64,000 bases of DNA from Salinisphaera dokdonensis (GTDB lineage Bacteria; Pseudomonadota; Gammaproteobacteria; Nevskiales; Salinisphaeraceae), in contig NZ_APND01000004.1 of the NCBI RefSeq assembly GCF_040361215.1, positions 372,001 through 436,000 on the forward strand, in the 5' to 3' direction. The notes under the pieces are model-generated. The model did no database searches, was not told the origin of the DNA, and saw only the letters and a list, made by a program, of their open reading frames with translations. Positions 9,588 through 17,910 of this stretch are shown here, in pieces; within the stretch, counting starts at the first letter, position 1; every line of letters begins with the position of its first letter. The translations under genes and the position numbers were made by a program.

Positions 9588-9613
9588 GCCGGCCCGATCA
9601 GCATCGGGCCGGC
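9588..9613 (-). promoter_or_regulatory. Hairpin between rpsB and tsf
   Basis: A perfect 11-bp inverted repeat (9588-9598 with 9603-9613) with a 4-nt loop sits in the 71-bp gap between rpsB and tsf. On the minus strand it is not followed by a strong T run, so an attenuator or an mRNA-stabilising hairpin is more likely than a full terminator. Confidence 0.6.
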
Positions 9614-9623
9614 CTGGCAGTGA

Positions 9624-10535
9624 TTACTTGTCCGCCTGCTTGGGGTCGGCTTCTTCCGGGTTTTCCGAAGGCACCGAGGCCACGTCGCCCAGCGACGCAG
9701 TTGCGGTCGGCTCGGCTTCGCCCTGGGATTCCTGGATCACGGAGTTCTGAGTCGCTTCGCTGGCCGCTTCGTTCTCGGCCGGCTTGCCGGCTTCGTGATC
9801 GGCGCCCTTCTCCTGAACTTCGACCACGTCGTCCTGGCCCGTGAAGTCACCCTTGCTGCCACGACCGGCCAGCACGGCATCCGCCACCATCTCGGTGTAG
9901 ATACGGATCGCTCGGATGGCGTCGTCGTTGCCCGGGATCACCACGTCGATCTTGTCCGGCGAGCAGTTGGTATCGACCACGGCGACCACCGGGATGCCCA
10001 GCTTGCGCGCTTCATCGATGGCGATCTTCTCGAAGCCGACGTCGATGACGAACAGCGCGTCCGGCAGGCTGGTCATTTCCTTGATGCCACCGATGCCGCG
10101 CTCGAGCTTGTCGCGCTCGCGATACAGATCGAGAGCTTCACGCTTGTTGAGCTTACGGATCGAGCCGTCTTCGATCATCTGTTCGAGATCGTGCAGACGC
10201 TGGATCGAGTTCTTGACCGTCTTGAAGTTGGTGAGCATGCCGCCCAACCAACGATGGTTCACGAACGGCATACCGGCGCGCTGGGCCTGCTTGCCCACCG
10301 CTTCGCGCGCTGCGCGCTTGGTACCAACGAACATGATGTTGCCGCCGTTCGCGGACAAGCGGCTGATATAGTTGTACGCATCCTTGAAGAGCGGCAGCGT
10401 CTCTTCGAGGTTGATGATGTGAATCTTGTTGCGATGGCCAAAGATATAAGGGGCCATCTTGGGGTTCCAGTAACGGGTGCGGTGTCCAAAATGGACGCCC
10501 GCCTCGAGCAACTGGCGCATGCTGATCTGGCTCAT
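9624..10535 (-). CDS. rpsB: 30S ribosomal protein S2 with acidic C-terminal extension
   Basis: S2 binds the 30S body and recruits S1. The start is the ATG at 10535 (MSQISMRQLLEAGVHFGHRT) with GGAG just upstream; the longer open frame is not family sequence. Core motifs are RYWNPKMAPYIFG, FVGTKRAAREA and RWLGGMLTNFKT. The protein is 303 residues, about 60 longer than typical S2. The extra tail, from about residue 240, is rich in Glu, Ala, Ser and Pro and very acidic. Confidence 0.97.
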   Translation of the reverse strand: MSQISMRQLLEAGVHFGHRTRYWNPKMAPYIFGHRNKIHIINLEETLPLFKDAYNYISRLSANGGNIMFVGTKRAAREAVGKQAQRAGMPFVNHRWLGGMLTNFKTVKNSIQRLHDLEQMIEDGSIRKLNKREALDLYRERDKLERGIGGIKEMTSLPDALFVIDVGFEKIAIDEARKLGIPVVAVVDTNCSPDKIDVVIPGNDDAIRAIRIYTEMVADAVLAGRGSKGDFTGQDDVVEVQEKGADHEAGKPAENEAASEATQNSVIQESQGEAEPTATASLGDVASVPSENPEEADPKQADK

Positions 10536-10717
10536 GGATTGTCTCCGGGTTGTGCCTCCGCGCATCCCATGAAACAACCCTTTCGGGCACCCAGTTTCAT
10601 GTGTCGATACGCGTGTGGATTGATTGCAGAAACCGCCGTTCATTCGCCGATTTCTGGCGCTGCGTTGCCGCAAACGCGAGCGGTTTATACCATAGCGGCC
10701 TTCGATAGGCTAGCACC

Positions 10718-10741
10718 GGCCGTGCTTTCGGCCATTTTTTT
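10718..10741 (+). promoter_or_regulatory. Terminator-like hairpin just upstream of map
   Basis: A 5-bp GC stem (10718-10722 with 10729-10733), a 6-nt loop and seven T residues lie 26 bp before the map ATG. No plus-strand gene ends here, so this may be a leader attenuator for map-glnD, or chance in the divergent rpsB/map promoter region. Confidence 0.35.
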
Positions 10742-10767
10742 CCCGGATTCGCAAGGATTTAAGACGC

Positions 10768-11532
10768 ATGAGCGTGACCATCAAGACGCCCGAAGAACAG
10801 GACAAGATGCGCGAGGCCGGTCGGCTCGCCGCGCAGGTCCTCGACATGATCACACCCTATGTCGAACCGGGCGTGACCACGGACGAACTCAACACCCGCT
10901 GTCACGAATTCATGGTCGACGAACTGGGCACGACGCCCGCGCCGCTCAACTACCACGGCTTCCCGAAATCGATCTGTACGTCGATCAACCACGTCGTGTG
11001 CCACGGCATCCCGGGCGAGAAGGCGCTGAAGAAAGGTGACGCGGTCAACATCGACATCACCCTGATCAAGGACGGCTACCACGGCGACAGCTCGCGGATG
11101 TTTTTCGCAGGCGAACCGTCGATCAAGGCGCGCCGCCTGTCGGACATCGCGGAAGCCGCGCTCTACAAGGGCATCGACGTCGTGCGCCCGGGCGCCACGC
11201 TTGGCGATATCGGCGCGGCCATCCAGACATACGTCGAATCCCGTCGTGCGTCCGTGGTGCGCGAATACTGCGGCCACGGGATTGGCCTGGGCTTTCACGA
11301 AGAACCCCAGGTGCTGCATTACGGCAAAGCCGGCTCGGGCCTACGGCTTGAGGCCGGAATGACGTTCACGATCGAGCCGATGGTCAACGCCGGCAAGCGG
11401 CACGTGAAAGTACTGCCCGATGGCTGGACGGTCGTAACCAAGGATCACTCGCTGTCGGCACAGTGGGAGCACACCATTCTGGTCACCGAGGACGGCGTCG
11501 AAATCCTGACCCCGAGCCAACTGGCCTCCTAG
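10768..11532 (+). CDS. map: Type I methionine aminopeptidase
   Basis: Map removes the initiator Met from new proteins. The 254-residue product has the pita-bread fold metal ligands in their usual segments: GDAVNIDITLIKDGYHGDSS (two Asp), CGHGIGLGFHEEP (His), FTIEPMVN (Glu) and SAQWEHTILVTEDG (Glu). The divergent position to rpsB and coupling to glnD (1-bp gap) are standard. Confidence 0.97.
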   Translation: MSVTIKTPEEQDKMREAGRLAAQVLDMITPYVEPGVTTDELNTRCHEFMVDELGTTPAPLNYHGFPKSICTSINHVVCHGIPGEKALKKGDAVNIDITLIKDGYHGDSSRMFFAGEPSIKARRLSDIAEAALYKGIDVVRPGATLGDIGAAIQTYVESRRASVVREYCGHGIGLGFHEEPQVLHYGKAGSGLRLEAGMTFTIEPMVNAGKRHVKVLPDGWTVVTKDHSLSAQWEHTILVTEDGVEILTPSQLAS

Positions 11533-11533
11533 G

Positions 11534-14206
11534 GTGTCGATCCGATCTGCCGACCGGTCGCGAGCACGCCCGGGGCCCACGGACTGGAACGCGTTTCTGG
11601 ATAGCGTTTCCAAGATCGAGGGCACCTCGATCAGCGATGCGCGCGACAAGCTCAATGAGGGCCGCGTGCGTATCGAGGAAAGCTTTCGCAACGGCGCGCA
11701 CGTCGACACGCTCGTCGGCGCCCGCAGCGCACTTGTGGACGCGGTCCTGATCAACGCATGGCACTGTGTTGTCGACACCTCCGACGCGTGCCTGGTCGCG
11801 GTTGGCGGCTACGGGCGTAGCGAGCTGCTGCCGCAGTCCGATATCGACCTGCTGGTGCTCTACCGTGAAGGCACGCTCGAGACCGTCGGGCCTGCACTGG
11901 AACGATTTCTCACCCACCTCTGGGATATCGGACTGGAAGTCGGCCACAGCGTACGCTCACCCGGCGAGTGTACCGAGCAGGCCGAAAACGACATCACGAT
12001 CATGACGAATCTGATGGAGTCCCGTGCGCTCGCGGGCGATGCCGCCCTGTTCGCGGCAATGCGCGCGGCAACCTCGGTCGAGCATATCTGGCCATCCGCC
12101 GCTTTCTTCAAGGCGAAAGTCGAGGAACAGGAAGTCCGTCATGCGCGCTACGACGAGACGGCCTACAAGCTGGAGCCGAATACAAAGGAATCGCCCGGCG
12201 GGCTACGCGACATCCAGACCATCGCCTGGGTCGCCAAACGACAGTTCGCGGCGCAGACGCTCGACGGCCTGGTCGATTACGGATTTCTGAGCGATCGCGA
12301 GTTCACCGAGCTCAAGCGCGGGCAGGCCTTTCTCTGGCGGGCGCGTTTTGCGCTGCACACGCTCACCGATCGCGCCGAGGATCGACTGCTTTTCGACCAT
12401 CAGATCCAGATCGCGAAGATGCTGGGTTACGAAGACGAGGAGAACAACCTCGCGGTCGAGCAGTTCATGCAGCGATATTATCGTAATATCAAGGCATTGA
12501 CTGCGCTAAATGACATATTGCTTCAACTTTTCTCTGAGGCGATTCTCCATTACGGCGAGAGCGAGCGCCCGCGCGCTATCAACGAGCGGTTTCAGTCGCG
12601 GCATGGCTTTATCGAAGTCACTGCCGACGATGTATTCGTAAAGACGCCCAGCGCCCTGCTCGAAATTTTTTACCTCATGCAGACGCGGCCGCGGCTGACC
12701 GGCATCCGTGCGCACACCTTGCGGCTGATGCGGCGCGACCGCCACCTCATAGATAAAAACTTCCGCTCATCAATTCATTGCCGGCGTCTTTTTACAGAAA
12801 TTCTGCGCCAACGCGGTGGCGTGACACGCGCCCTGCGCCGGATGAATCGGTACGGGATTCTCGGCCGTTATCTGCCCAACTTCCGAAAGATCATCGGTCG
12901 GATGCAGTACGACCTGTTCCATACGCTCACGGTCGACGAGCACACACTGTTTGTTATCCGAAATCTACGCCGGCTGGTGCTACCGCGTTTTCGGCACGAG
13001 CTGCCGTTCGCCAGCGAGCTGATGCAGTCGCTCAACAAACCGCAGATCCTCTATATCGCCGGCCTTATGCACGATATTGCCAAGGGCCGCGGCGGCGACC
13101 ACTCGGAATTGGGCGCAGCGGACGCGCTCGCCTTCTGCCGGGATCACGGCATTTCCTCGGATGACACCGATCTGGTCTGCTGGCTCGTTCGCCAGCACCT
13201 GCTCATGTCGATGACCGCACAACGTCGTGACATCAACGATGTACAGGTCATTAATGAGTTCGCACGTGAAGTGGGATCGCGCGAGCGCCTGGATCGGCTA
13301 TTCCTCCTGACGGTCTGCGACATTCGGGCAACGAACCCGAACCTCTGGAACTCCTGGAAGGAAAGTCTGCTGGTGGACTTGTACACCAGCACCCGCCGCG
13401 CCCTGGAGCGCGGGCTCGACGATCCGCTGAACGAAGCCGAACTGGTCGCAGAGACCCGCAGTGCGGCCGCCGCAATGCTGACGCGAACCCGTGTGAACAC
13501 GCCCCTTTTCAAGGCCGTATGGGCACGCTTTGAACCCGATTATTTTCTGCGCCATAGCCCCGAGGAAGTCGCGCGCCAGACACGCGCGATCGTGACCCAC
13601 ACAGGCGACGGGCCGCTGGTCACACTCGCAGAGATTTCCGATCAAGGCAGCACGCTGTTCGTGTACAGCCGCGATCGAAACTATCTGTTCGGCGTCGCTA
13701 CAGGCGTACTCGCGCAACTGGGCCTGTCGATCCTCGACGCACGCATCAACACGACGAGCGACGACTACACCCTTGATACGTATGTGATCTGCGAAAGCGA
13801 CGGTCAGCCAATCACCGATGACTTCAGACGTCGGGAGATCGAGGACACGGTCCGCGCCGCGATTGCAGATCCGGACGTAGAGAGCATCGATGTGACGCGC
13901 CGCGCCTCGCGCCGCAGCCGCTACTTCAACGTTCCCACCCAGATCTATTTCAGTGAGGCCTCGGAACGCGCTTGTACCGTCATGGAAGTGGTGACCGCCG
14001 ACTGTCCCGGCCTCCTTTCGATAATCGGCGATATCTTCTACCAGTACGGCATCCTGCTCGAGACCGCCAAGATCGCAACCATCGGCGAGCGTGCCGAGGA
14101 CGTGTTCTTCATCACCGATCGCGAACACGCGCCCATACGGGACCGCGACACCCGCGCCCGCATTCGGGAAGCACTCACCTCTGAACTCGACAAGAACGAC
14201 CCATGA
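11534..14206 (+). CDS. glnD: PII uridylyltransferase / uridylyl-removing enzyme GlnD
   Basis: GlnD senses glutamine and uridylylates or deuridylylates PII proteins to control nitrogen assimilation. The 890-residue product (GTG start) has all four domains: nucleotidyltransferase with GGYGRSELLPQSDID (about 91-105), HD phosphohydrolase with MHDIAKGRGGDHSELG (HD at about 513-514), and two C-terminal ACT domains, the second beginning near RACTVMEVVTADCPGLL. It overlaps dapC by 4 bp. Confidence 0.97.
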   Translation: MSIRSADRSRARPGPTDWNAFLDSVSKIEGTSISDARDKLNEGRVRIEESFRNGAHVDTLVGARSALVDAVLINAWHCVVDTSDACLVAVGGYGRSELLPQSDIDLLVLYREGTLETVGPALERFLTHLWDIGLEVGHSVRSPGECTEQAENDITIMTNLMESRALAGDAALFAAMRAATSVEHIWPSAAFFKAKVEEQEVRHARYDETAYKLEPNTKESPGGLRDIQTIAWVAKRQFAAQTLDGLVDYGFLSDREFTELKRGQAFLWRARFALHTLTDRAEDRLLFDHQIQIAKMLGYEDEENNLAVEQFMQRYYRNIKALTALNDILLQLFSEAILHYGESERPRAINERFQSRHGFIEVTADDVFVKTPSALLEIFYLMQTRPRLTGIRAHTLRLMRRDRHLIDKNFRSSIHCRRLFTEILRQRGGVTRALRRMNRYGILGRYLPNFRKIIGRMQYDLFHTLTVDEHTLFVIRNLRRLVLPRFRHELPFASELMQSLNKPQILYIAGLMHDIAKGRGGDHSELGAADALAFCRDHGISSDDTDLVCWLVRQHLLMSMTAQRRDINDVQVINEFAREVGSRERLDRLFLLTVCDIRATNPNLWNSWKESLLVDLYTSTRRALERGLDDPLNEAELVAETRSAAAAMLTRTRVNTPLFKAVWARFEPDYFLRHSPEEVARQTRAIVTHTGDGPLVTLAEISDQGSTLFVYSRDRNYLFGVATGVLAQLGLSILDARINTTSDDYTLDTYVICESDGQPITDDFRRREIEDTVRAAIADPDVESIDVTRRASRRSRYFNVPTQIYFSEASERACTVMEVVTADCPGLLSIIGDIFYQYGILLETAKIATIGERAEDVFFITDREHAPIRDRDTRARIREALTSELDKNDP

Positions 14207-15408
14207 ATCCTCGACTCGATACGCTTCAGCCCTATCCATTCGAGCGGCTGGCGACACTGCTTCGCGACACGACGCCAAATCCCGATCGCGATGCGATCTC
14301 TCTGGCTATCGGCGAACCACAGCACCCGCCCGCCCAGGTTGCCTGCGATGCGCTAATCGCTCAGATGGGCGGCGTCGCGAATTACCCGCCAACACGCGGT
14401 AGTGAAGCGTTACGTGCAGCGATAGCCGATTGGTTGGCAAAGCGCTTTAACGTAGCGCGCCAAACGATTGATGATGCGCGCCATATTCTGCCGGCTGCAG
14501 GCACCCGCGAAGCGTTGTTTTCCTTTGCCCAGGCCGTAGTCGATCCGCGCAAGACCGGTGCGGCCGTGGCCATGCCAAATCCCGGTTATCAAATCTACGA
14601 AGGCGCTACGCTGCTCGCCGGGGCCGAGCCGTTGTATCTGCCCTGCTTGCCGGAAACCGGCTTCCTCGCGGATCTTGACGCGCTCGGACCCAGCGACTGG
14701 GATCGCGTACAGTTGCTATACCTGTGCTCTCCCGGCAATCCCACGGGTGCGGTCGCCGATCGGGCCTATCTTGAACGCGCCCTAGAATTGGCGGACAGGC
14801 ACGATTTCATCATTGCCTCGGACGAGTGCTACAGCGAAATCTATTCAGACGAGTCGGCGCCGCCACCCGGCCTTCTGGACATCGCGCATCAACAGGGCCG
14901 CAGCGATTTCGAGCGCTGCATCGTCTTTCACAGCCTGTCCAAGCGCTCGAACCTGCCGGGCCTGCGTTCCGGATTCGTTGCCGGCGACGGCCGTGTGCTG
15001 GCCGAATTCCTGCGCTATCGCACTTACCACGGCGCGACGCTGGGTAATCATATTCAGGCAGCAAGCATCGCGGCCTGGCGCGACGAGGCGCACGTGCGGG
15101 AAAACCGCGAGCGCTATCGCGCCAAGTACGACGCCGTCATGCCGGTGCTCGAACCAATCTGCGATGTCGTGCGCCCGAGTGGGTCGTTCTATCTGTGGCC
15201 CGCGTTCGACAGCAGCGATGAACAACTCACCATCGCCGCGCTTCGTGACGAGAATCTAAAGGTCGTACCGGGCCGATACCTGGCACGCGCCGTGAACGGC
15301 CACAACCCCGGCGAGAACCGGCTTCGTTTGTCGCTGGTCGCGAGCACCGAGGACTGCGTGGCAGCCGTACAGCGGCTGGCCCGCGTCTGCTCGACCCTTG
15401 CCGTCTAG
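14203..15408 (+). CDS. dapC: Succinyldiaminopimelate transaminase DapC
   Basis: This PLP fold type I aminotransferase makes N-succinyl-LL-diaminopimelate. It shows the AIGEPQHPPA start, NPGYQIYEGA, SPGNPTGAV, the Asp of ASDECYSEIY, and the PLP Lys at about residue 247 in SLSKRSNLPGLRSGF. Its place directly before dapD and dapE supports DapC over a general AspC-type enzyme. The start overlaps glnD (ATGA). Confidence 0.93.
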   Translation: MNPRLDTLQPYPFERLATLLRDTTPNPDRDAISLAIGEPQHPPAQVACDALIAQMGGVANYPPTRGSEALRAAIADWLAKRFNVARQTIDDARHILPAAGTREALFSFAQAVVDPRKTGAAVAMPNPGYQIYEGATLLAGAEPLYLPCLPETGFLADLDALGPSDWDRVQLLYLCSPGNPTGAVADRAYLERALELADRHDFIIASDECYSEIYSDESAPPPGLLDIAHQQGRSDFERCIVFHSLSKRSNLPGLRSGFVAGDGRVLAEFLRYRTYHGATLGNHIQAASIAAWRDEAHVRENRERYRAKYDAVMPVLEPICDVVRPSGSFYLWPAFDSSDEQLTIAALRDENLKVVPGRYLARAVNGHNPGENRLRLSLVASTEDCVAAVQRLARVCSTLAV

Positions 15409-15471
15409 GTTAAACTCCGCCGTCCAAAAAACTTCAGTCATTCGCGAACCACGCCTCGCAAGGGAGCATCC

Positions 15472-16293
15472 ATGGCCGACATGCAGCAGATCATCGAAGA
15501 AACTTTCGAAAACCGTGCCGACATTTCGCCGGATAATGCCGAGGAAAGCGTACGCGACGCGGTTCAAAGCGCGCTCGACCTGCTCGACTCCGGCGAAGGT
15601 CGTGTCGCCGAGCCGACCGATGACGGCTGGGTCGTCAACGAATGGCTCAAGAAAGCCGTTCTGCTGTCGTTTCGCCTGCGCGATAACACGCCGATCGATG
15701 GCGGGCATACGCGCTATTTCGACAAGGTTCCGGCCAAGTACGCCGATTACGACGCGGACGACTTCAAACGTCAGGGCGCACGCATCGTGCCGCCGGCTAT
15801 GGTGCGTCGCGGCGCCCATATCGCACCGAACGCCGTGGTCATGCCCAGCTATGTGAACATCGGCGCCTATGTCGGCAGCGGCACCATGGTGGATACCTGG
15901 GCCACCGTGGGTTCCTGTGCCCAGGTCGGCGAGAACGTGCATCTGTCCGGCGGTGCCGGACTTGGCGGCGTGCTCGAGCCGTTGCAGGCCGCCCCGACCA
16001 TCATTGAAGACAACTGCTTCATCGGCGCGCGTTCCGAGATCGTCGAAGGCGTGCGCATCGGCAAAGGCTCGGTCATCTCCATGGGCGTTTTCATCGGTGC
16101 CTCCACACCGATCTACGATCGAGAAACCGACCAGATCCTGCACGGCGAAGTACCAGCCGGTTCGGTGGTAGTGGCCGGCAGCCTGCCGCGCGACAACGGC
16201 CGTTACAGCATCAACGCGGCGATCATCGTCAAGAAGGTCGATGAAGGCACGCGGGCCAAGGTCGGTATCAACGAGCTGCTGCGCAGCGCCTGA
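15472..16293 (+). CDS. dapD: Tetrahydrodipicolinate N-succinyltransferase DapD
   Basis: DapD succinylates tetrahydrodipicolinate, committing carbon to the succinylase route to DAP and lysine. The 273-residue product has the helical N-terminal domain (MQQIIEETFENRADISP), the left-handed beta-helix (MPSYVNIGAYVGSGTMVDTW) and the C-terminal strand domain. A ribosome site (AAGGGAG) precedes the ATG by 6-8 nt. Confidence 0.98.
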   Translation: MADMQQIIEETFENRADISPDNAEESVRDAVQSALDLLDSGEGRVAEPTDDGWVVNEWLKKAVLLSFRLRDNTPIDGGHTRYFDKVPAKYADYDADDFKRQGARIVPPAMVRRGAHIAPNAVVMPSYVNIGAYVGSGTMVDTWATVGSCAQVGENVHLSGGAGLGGVLEPLQAAPTIIEDNCFIGARSEIVEGVRIGKGSVISMGVFIGASTPIYDRETDQILHGEVPAGSVVVAGSLPRDNGRYSINAAIIVKKVDEGTRAKVGINELLRSA

Positions 16294-16308
16294 TTTTCCG
16301 GCTGCATC

Positions 16309-16659
16309 ATGATCAGACTCTACGGCATTCCCAACTGCGACAGCTGCCGCAAGGCACGCCAGTGGCTGGCCAATGCGGGTATCGATCACGAATGGGTCGA
16401 CCTGCGCCAAGACGGCGTCTCCCGCGAGCGTCTCGAGCAGTGGCGCGACGCGCTCGGCGATGCGGCGCTACTCAACAAGCGCAGCAAGACCTGGCGTGAT
16501 TTCGACAGCGATGAGCGGGCCCGGGCCGAGAACGACCCGGTGCCCGTTCTCGTCGAACACCCCACGCTGATCAAGCGCCCGATACTGGAAACGGCGACCG
16601 ACACCCTGGCCGGGTTTGCCGCCAACCGCTACGAAGCCGCGCTTGCCGGCGCAGACTGA
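16309..16659 (+). CDS. ArsC/Spx-family thioredoxin-fold protein (YffB type)
   Basis: The 116-residue product has a thioredoxin-like fold with a CDSC motif at residues 10-13 (YGIPNCDSCRKARQWL), the HEWVDLRQDGVS strand and the conserved RPILE segment. Proteins of this YffB group often sit next to dapE, as here (2 bp before it). Family members may act as glutathione-dependent thiol reductases; the substrate is unknown. It is not a proven arsenate reductase. Confidence 0.85.
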   Translation: MIRLYGIPNCDSCRKARQWLANAGIDHEWVDLRQDGVSRERLEQWRDALGDAALLNKRSKTWRDFDSDERARAENDPVPVLVEHPTLIKRPILETATDTLAGFAANRYEAALAGAD

Positions 16660-16661
16660 CC

Positions 16662-17801
16662 ATGAGCGACGACGCACTTCAACTCGCGCGCGAGCTGATC
16701 TCGCGCCCATCGGTCACGCCTGAAGACGCCGGCTGTCAGCAGCTCATTGGCGAGCGTCTCGCGGCGGCCGGGTTCGAGGTCGAGCACCTACGGTTTGGTG
16801 ACGTCGATAATCTGTGGGCGGTCGCCGGCAATAGTGGCCCGCTGCTGTGCTTTGCCGGGCATACCGATGTCGTGCCGCCTGGCCCTGAAGAAGACTGGCA
16901 CCACGACCCATTCAGCGCGACGGTCGACGAATCGGGCTGGCTGAACGGGCGTGGCGCGTCGGACATGAAATCCAGCGTGGCGGCCATGGTGTGCGCCGCC
17001 GAACGTTTTCGTGCCGCACATCCGGAACACGACGGTCGACTGGCCTTCCTGCTGACCAGCGACGAAGAAGGCCCGGCCGTAGACGGCACCCGTGCCGTCA
17101 TGGATTGGCTTGGTGTACGCGGTATTGAAATCGACTACTGCATTGTCGGCGAGCCTTCGAGCAGCGAGACGCTTGGCGACACGGTGAAGAGCGGCCGGCG
17201 CGGCAGTCTTAATGGTCATGCACGGATCCAGGGGCGCCAAGGCCATGTGGCGTATCCGCACAAGGCCGACAACGCCCTGCATCGGCTTACGGCCCTGCTC
17301 GCCGACCTCGTCGCCCACCACTGGGACGACGGTGACGAGTTCTTCCCGCCGACGTCGTTTCAGGTATCCAACCTCATTTCCGGCACCGGTGCCGAGAATG
17401 TGATTCCGGGCGTGGCCGAAGCGCGGTTCAACTGGCGTTTCAATCCCGCACAGAGTGAAGACAGCATTCGTGCCCATGTCGAGCGTCGGTGTGAGGCCTT
17501 CGGCATCGCACCGGACGCAATCGAATGGCGCTTGTCGGGCGCGCCGTTCATCACGCGGAGCGGTGCTTTGATCGAGGCCACGCGTAGAGCAATCCACGCC
17601 CAGACCGGCATCGAGACCACGCTATCGACCGCAGGCGGCACGTCCGATGGCCGGTTCATCGCACCGACCGGGGCCGAAGTGCTGGAACTCGGCCCGCTGA
17701 ACGACACCATCCACCAGGCGAACGAGCGTATTCGTGCGGCAGATGTCGATGAGCTCGCTGCCATCTACGAGAGCATCGTTACAGGCGTTCTGGTCTCCTG
17801 A
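16662..17801 (+). CDS. dapE: Succinyl-diaminopimelate desuccinylase DapE
   Basis: DapE is a di-zinc M20 hydrolase that removes succinate to give LL-DAP. Its 379 residues match the family. Zinc ligands and the catalytic Asp are in FAGHTDVVPPG, GRGASDMKSS, LTSDEEGPAVDGT and the C-terminal LGPLNDTIHQANER; the dimerisation domain has GRRGSLNGHARIQGRQGHVAYP. It ends the dap operon. Confidence 0.97.
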   Translation: MSDDALQLARELISRPSVTPEDAGCQQLIGERLAAAGFEVEHLRFGDVDNLWAVAGNSGPLLCFAGHTDVVPPGPEEDWHHDPFSATVDESGWLNGRGASDMKSSVAAMVCAAERFRAAHPEHDGRLAFLLTSDEEGPAVDGTRAVMDWLGVRGIEIDYCIVGEPSSSETLGDTVKSGRRGSLNGHARIQGRQGHVAYPHKADNALHRLTALLADLVAHHWDDGDEFFPPTSFQVSNLISGTGAENVIPGVAEARFNWRFNPAQSEDSIRAHVERRCEAFGIAPDAIEWRLSGAPFITRSGALIEATRRAIHAQTGIETTLSTAGGTSDGRFIAPTGAEVLELGPLNDTIHQANERIRAADVDELAAIYESIVTGVLVS

Positions 17802-17910
17802 GAGCGTTCGGACCTCGCTAAGAGCAACTTGGGAAGTAAGGCCAAGCTGACGACATGCTTTCGCTGGATCGAACTTGCTCCGCTTCCTGCGTCGCGCCGA
17901 AGCACTGGAG

